Origin: Euryarchaeota archaeon UBA229
GTDB lineage: Archaea; Thermoplasmatota; Poseidoniia; Poseidoniales; Poseidoniaceae
Length of the DNA stretch: 8,388 nucleotides
Assembly: GCA_002505355.1 (NCBI GenBank)
Contig: DAUW01000122.1
Span: forward strand, 23,575-31,962
Direction of reading: 5' to 3'
Shown here: piece by piece, positions 4,851-8,388 of the stretch
How positions within the stretch are numbered: position 1 is the stretch's first letter
Layout of the letters: each line of letters opens with the position of its first letter
Program-made: the position numbers and the translations under genes
Notes under the pieces: generated by a model
Database searches by the model: none
What the model was told of the DNA's origin: nothing
What the model saw: only the letters and a program-made list of their open reading frames with translations

Positions 4851-6893
4851 ATGGCGGGAAATAACCTTGACATTGGTTCCGATATTTTCCCGTATCTAGC
4901 CCACGAACAACCACGACCAGGGCAGAGTGAAATGATTAGAGAGTGTGTAGAGTCACTGAAAAAACGTGGCCATCATTTGGCAGCAGCACCAACCGGCATT
5001 GGAAAAACCGCAGCGTCTATTGCTGCTGCTCTTGAGGTTGCAATGAATGATGCTACTAAGCCGCAGATTTTGTTCCTTACTGGCAGACAATCACAGCACA
5101 AAATTGTCATTGATACTGTTAGGAAAATAAATTCAAGACTCGGTAACAATCATCGAGATATTAGAGTAGTCGATATTATTGGGCGTGAATCAATGTGTGA
5201 GGTAGTTGACATTCAAAGTGGCAGGTGCCTCTGCGAGCAGGGTTCTAGCGAGGCTGCAAGGCCAAGGCTTCGTGAAGACATTAGAAACTTCATTCTACAA
5301 TCACCGAGACATGTTTTTGAAACCGTTGAAAAAGCCAAGACATTTGGGATTTGTGCGTGGCAGACGTGCCGAAGTGCCGTCAAGGATTGTGACATTTTAG
5401 TATGTGACTATAACCATGTATTTGCCGACCAGGTCAGAGATAATTCTCTACCTTCGATGGGTGTTTCTCTGCAAAATACGATACTAATAGTTGACGAAGC
5501 ACATAACCTCCCCGATCGAATCAGGATGAGTATGGAACGCGTTATTACACCAACAATCGTTAGAAATGCTGCAATGGAACTGGAGGAGTTCTTGGGTAGT
5601 CTTGAAGAAACCGCAATGAAGAATTCGACAAACAGTGCTCAAAATCTCATTGAGCACGTAGAATGGTCATTCAATGTTATCAAACTACTTCGGCAAAAAA
5701 TGAGCGATTACTTTACCCTCCTCCATGAGCAACTTACGGACGAGGAGGAGTTATTAGTCAACGTAAGTGAGTTTACCAAATTAATCAATGCCGCTTGTGA
5801 TGAACATGCTGGTAAGTCTGGCCAATTAAAATTACATCAACGAGAAAGTTTTGAGTCCCCCTTGGAAAATTATAATCCGTTGGAAAAATTACATCAGACC
5901 CTAATCCAGGTAAGCGTCGAGGTCGAAGACGATGAAGACTCGAGTGAACCAGATGCTCACAGAATTGCTCATATTATTGACTCTGTAATTAGATTCGGCA
6001 ATTCGTCAGCACTATGCATGGTTTTCTCGCCGAAAGGTAAGGAAGGGAAAATAACCACTCATTTACTCGACCCTGGAGTGCTATCGGGACCGTTATTCTC
6101 AAGAACTGCAGGATCAATACTCATGTCAGGGACCCTTTATCCCCCATCAATGTATGCTGACATTCTTGCGCTGCCTAACAACCTAACGACAAAGACTTCC
6201 TACATCTCTCCCTTTGCAGGAGAGCGTCGACCAGTGCTAGTTGCTCGAGATGTGACAACAAGATACACTGAGCGTTCACCCGCAATGTGGGAAAGGATGC
6301 GCAACCACATCCAAGCTTTAATTGATGGCAGCGACGATCATGTCGCAGTATTCTGTCCTTCCTATAAATTGATGGAAGAAATAATGGGAGGAGTATTTTT
6401 CACTGGAGTCACCAAAATAACCGAATCCAGAGATTGGGTGAAAGATGATATCGACCGCGTTGTTGCGAAACTAAAGAATGAAAGAAGCATTGGTAACCGA
6501 GTTTTACTTTGTGGGGTGTTCGGTGCAAGACTTTCTGAGGGTATTGACTATGATGACGGTGTGTTAGGTTCTGTTGTTTGTATTGGCATACCTAATCCAC
6601 CACCTTCTGTGTTATCTAACTCCCTCAAAGAGTATATTGCGGATAAATTTGGTAAGGAAAATGCCTGGCGGTACACCGTCACCCAACCTGCAATCAATGC
6701 AATTCTACAAGCCATGGGTCGACCGATACGGTCGGTTGAAGATCGAGCACTAGTCTTGCTATTGGATAATAGAAATGATAGTAGGACATACCGTGACTGT
6801 TTTCCGAGTGCAATGAAAATGAACACATCTAATGAGCCAAACTCCACTAAATCGTTCGCCGCGAGATTCTTTAGAAGAGTAAAACGGCTGTGA
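4851..6893 (+). CDS. XPD/Rad3-family iron-sulfur DNA helicase (superfamily 2)
   Basis: This is an ATP-driven 5'-to-3' DNA helicase of the XPD/DinG/Rad3 type, 680 residues, with all expected motifs in order. They are RPGQ (22-25), Walker A APTGIGKT (46-53), LFLTGRQS (74-81), DEAH (215-218), LMSGTLYPP (424-432), AVFCPSYK (499-506), LSEGIDYDD (561-569) and QAMGRPIRS (620-628). Between Walker A and DEAH lie Cys116, Cys126, Cys128 and Cys168, placed like the four 4Fe-4S ligands of Sulfolobus XPD; further Cys occur at 173, 180 and 185. The second and third ligands are CxC here rather than CxxC. The acidic helical insert around 230-400 occupies the Arch-domain position. In archaea this family is linked to DNA repair and structure unwinding; XPD or DinG orthology is undecided. 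The start at 4851 is the first in-frame codon after TAG at 4824 and fits leaderless initiation. The C-terminus is basic (RFFRRVKRL). Confidence 0.95.
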   Translation: MAGNNLDIGSDIFPYLAHEQPRPGQSEMIRECVESLKKRGHHLAAAPTGIGKTAASIAAALEVAMNDATKPQILFLTGRQSQHKIVIDTVRKINSRLGNNHRDIRVVDIIGRESMCEVVDIQSGRCLCEQGSSEAARPRLREDIRNFILQSPRHVFETVEKAKTFGICAWQTCRSAVKDCDILVCDYNHVFADQVRDNSLPSMGVSLQNTILIVDEAHNLPDRIRMSMERVITPTIVRNAAMELEEFLGSLEETAMKNSTNSAQNLIEHVEWSFNVIKLLRQKMSDYFTLLHEQLTDEEELLVNVSEFTKLINAACDEHAGKSGQLKLHQRESFESPLENYNPLEKLHQTLIQVSVEVEDDEDSSEPDAHRIAHIIDSVIRFGNSSALCMVFSPKGKEGKITTHLLDPGVLSGPLFSRTAGSILMSGTLYPPSMYADILALPNNLTTKTSYISPFAGERRPVLVARDVTTRYTERSPAMWERMRNHIQALIDGSDDHVAVFCPSYKLMEEIMGGVFFTGVTKITESRDWVKDDIDRVVAKLKNERSIGNRVLLCGVFGARLSEGIDYDDGVLGSVVCIGIPNPPPSVLSNSLKEYIADKFGKENAWRYTVTQPAINAILQAMGRPIRSVEDRALVLLLDNRNDSRTYRDCFPSAMKMNTSNEPNSTKSFAARFFRRVKRL

Positions 6894-6899
6894 TTAAAG

Positions 6900-6908
6900 A
6901 AATAAAAA
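6900..6908 (+). promoter_or_regulatory. Possible TATA box before the 157-residue protein gene
   Basis: The A/T-rich AAATAAAAA begins seven bases after the helicase stop codon and ends 32 bases before the ATG at 6941. Initiation would give a leader of about ten bases. No Shine-Dalgarno sequence is present, so a separate short-leader transcript is as likely as cotranscription with the helicase. Confidence 0.4.
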
Positions 6909-6940
6909 GGTTCATTGGTGTTTGACGCTGCCGCAATGAC

Positions 6941-7414
6941 ATGACAGAGTGGGAAGAAGTCGACATCTCCATTGGTGAACCGGAATCAAACATAGAGTCA
7001 TTAGCAACTGCGGCCGACGGGTTGAGTGCAAATGTTGAATCACTACACAGCAACTTTTGGCAGGATGCTGCTCACTTGTCAGAGGTTGAGGACCGTCATG
7101 TCCAGGTCTTGATTAATGCCGGTATGATACCTGAAGACCACATAGCGTCAACTGAACCGACCCGTAAACTGAGTTGGTTTGTAAATGAACTCAATGGTCG
7201 AATAGACCCAGACGGCCTGTCTATTCCAGTAAAAGGGCTCGAAGTTGATGATATCAAAATTTATCAGAAAACCGATCAAGAGTCATTAGTAAGACTGAAG
7301 TTTGTTGAAAAAGATGGTCAAGAATTAGAGCGATTCATCGACTTAAAATCTGAATCAGATAAGTATAACATCAAAGCAAATTTCTACAATGACAGATTGT
7401 ATCTGAGATGGTAA
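6941..7414 (+). CDS. Soluble acidic protein of unknown function with Hsp20-like C-terminal end
   Basis: The 157-residue product has no signal peptide, membrane segment or cysteine. Residues 1-45 are acidic and partly helical (NIESLATAADGLSANVESL). A middle segment (49-90) includes DRHVQVLINAGMIPEDHIAS. The last 60 residues alternate strand-like segments: DDIKIYQKT, SLVRLKFVEKD, RFIDLK, YNIKANFYNDRLYLRW. The ending resembles the final strands of Hsp20/alpha-crystallin-like domains (IxAxYxNxxLxI); this rests on pattern alone. The ATG at 6941 is chosen since the ATG five bases earlier meets a stop after two codons. It lies 47 bases after the helicase on the same strand, so a partner or adaptor role is possible but unproven. 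It ends only five bases from a convergent gene. Confidence 0.72.
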   Translation: MTEWEEVDISIGEPESNIESLATAADGLSANVESLHSNFWQDAAHLSEVEDRHVQVLINAGMIPEDHIASTEPTRKLSWFVNELNGRIDPDGLSIPVKGLEVDDIKIYQKTDQESLVRLKFVEKDGQELERFIDLKSESDKYNIKANFYNDRLYLRW

Positions 7415-7419
7415 GAAAG

Positions 7420-8388
7420 TCATCTATTAGGGATTGCTCCCAAGTTTGCAATCTCCTGAATCATCTTTTCAAGGGCTAGTTGTGCAGCCTGCTGATGTTG
7501 AGCACCCATCTCGTCTCTACTGTATCGTGCCATCTCAAACATGTTATCTAAAGCCAGCAGCGCATCATCAGATATCTGTGGCATCGCTTGTCTAATGGCA
7601 ACTTCAAACTCTCTTACCGTTTCGAAATCACGTCTTAGGAAACCATTCTGTTGAAGCACAGTACAGAGATTTTGATAGCAATTAAAAATAGCCTCTCTGA
7701 TAGAATCACCTGCTGCTAGTAGCTCTGCCGTGTAGGCAAACACTTCAGCAGCATCCTGCAACAGTTCGTTATTCGCCCTTCGCAGGTAGAGTACCGTACC
7801 GACACCAATCAAAATAGCTACCAAAACCAACAACACATATGCCCAAGTCGGGACGTCAACTTCTTCTGCATCAAATTTATACTTCGGATTAAATGCTTCG
7901 TTAGAGTTTAACAGATTAAATTGATCTCGGCTATTTTCTGAGATTACTGGATCATTGATTATTGCATCTACGTAGACATAGCCCCAGCGCTCATAGTCAC
8001 CATATGGTGGATCTGAATTAAATTCAAATTCAGCCACTCCAGATGGATTGGTTACAACTGTCAAACGGTTGGTTAACTCGCTCTGCGACTCGTTTTTCAA
8101 AACATAAATCACTGAAACTTCCGGCACGCCTTGTTGAGTATCATTAGCGATTATGGTTATGCTGCCAAATACTTCTTTATTCCCACTCTCGTCAATTTCA
8201 GCGATTTCCCACTCAAAATCAACATTTAGCTTGATGTAAATCTGTCTGCTTATGGTACCGCTGTTTAGGTATAATGTGGTATTTTCTAGGACATCAATAT
8301 GGATGTACTGTTCTCCCACACCGTACCATGATGGTGCCACGGTGTTAATTGTGAAATTACCGTTCGACCAATCAACGCTGACCATACT
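7420..8388 (-). CDS. Membrane protein with extracellular beta domain and cytoplasmic DUF4129 domain (5' end outside window)
   Basis: The frame remains open to the window edge (AGT precedes the ATG at 8385), so at least 322 C-terminal residues are seen. Counting from the Met at 8385, residues 1-175 are beta-rich with an Ig-like or regulatory-fold stretch (GSITIIANDTQQGVPEV, then TNPSGVAEFEF), expected outside the cell. One membrane helix at 179-201 (VPTWAYVLLVLVAILIGVG onward) is followed by LRR, giving a cytoplasmic tail. Residues 229-295 match DUF4129: IREAIFNCYQNLCTVL, GFLRRDFETVREFEVAIR and the closing MFEMARYSRDEM. DUF4129 is found at the end of transglutaminase-like membrane proteins and in MoxR-DUF58 gene groups in bacteria and archaea. 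The enzyme domain, if any, would lie upstream of the part visible here. A role in the cell envelope is inferred. The C-terminus is an Ala/Gln-rich helix. Its stop codon is five bases from that of the gene converging on it. Confidence 0.9.
   Translation of the reverse strand, partial: SMVSVDWSNGNFTINTVAPSWYGVGEQYIHIDVLENTTLYLNSGTISRQIYIKLNVDFEWEIAEIDESGNKEVFGSITIIANDTQQGVPEVSVIYVLKNESQSELTNRLTVVTNPSGVAEFEFNSDPPYGDYERWGYVYVDAIINDPVISENSRDQFNLLNSNEAFNPKYKFDAEEVDVPTWAYVLLVLVAILIGVGTVLYLRRANNELLQDAAEVFAYTAELLAAGDSIREAIFNCYQNLCTVLQQNGFLRRDFETVREFEVAIRQAMPQISDDALLALDNMFEMARYSRDEMGAQHQQAAQLALEKMIQEIANLGAIPNR

Overview
The window reads as a compact archaeal chromosome segment, most likely from a planktonic euryarchaeote such as Marine Group II (Poseidoniales). 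The archaeal call rests on TATA-like boxes 25-35 bases before several genes, start codons with no Shine-Dalgarno sequence beside others with GGTGA, AGGTG or GAGG sites, an XPD/Rad3-type helicase, and a ribbon-helix-helix regulator. The narrower group is inferred from the calcium-binding repeat stalk protein with a C-terminal membrane anchor and from the overall gene style; no marker gene proves it. There is no rRNA, tRNA, CRISPR array or insertion sequence.

Layout. Positions 2-1822 (+) hold the C-terminal 606 residues of a surface stalk protein. It has five complete and one cut 27-residue units, then nine cysteine-containing thrombospondin type 3-like units, one membrane helix and a small tryptophan-rich cytoplasmic tail domain. 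Converging on it from the minus strand are gdhA (2063-3418, NADP-type glutamate dehydrogenase) and, 22 bases downstream, an easily missed 54-codon single-helix membrane protein (1876-2040). Behind gdhA on the same strand lies a TerB-like acidic helical protein (3504-3953) built from two copies of one module.

A divergent control region (3954-4143) separates that gene from a tandem ribbon-helix-helix regulator (4144-4515). It carries TATA boxes for both directions and a perfect GTGAC/GTCAC inverted repeat that could be the regulator's operator. Next comes a 335-base stretch (4516-4850) with perfect and mutually exclusive hairpins and a possible 67-codon gene. It could be a structured RNA, a small gene or both, and it is the least explained part of the window. 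An apparently leaderless XPD/Rad3-family iron-sulfur helicase (4851-6893) follows, then a soluble 157-residue protein of unknown role with an Hsp20-like C-terminal end (6941-7414). The window closes with a convergent, 5'-incomplete membrane protein with an extracellular beta domain and a cytoplasmic DUF4129 domain (7420-8388, minus), whose stop lies five bases from its neighbour's.

The genes do not form one clear pathway. The two surface proteins at the edges, nitrogen assimilation through glutamate dehydrogenase, and the regulator-helicase block look like separate functions packed closely. The most credible local units are gdhA with its small membrane-protein companion, and the regulator with its own promoter and operator.
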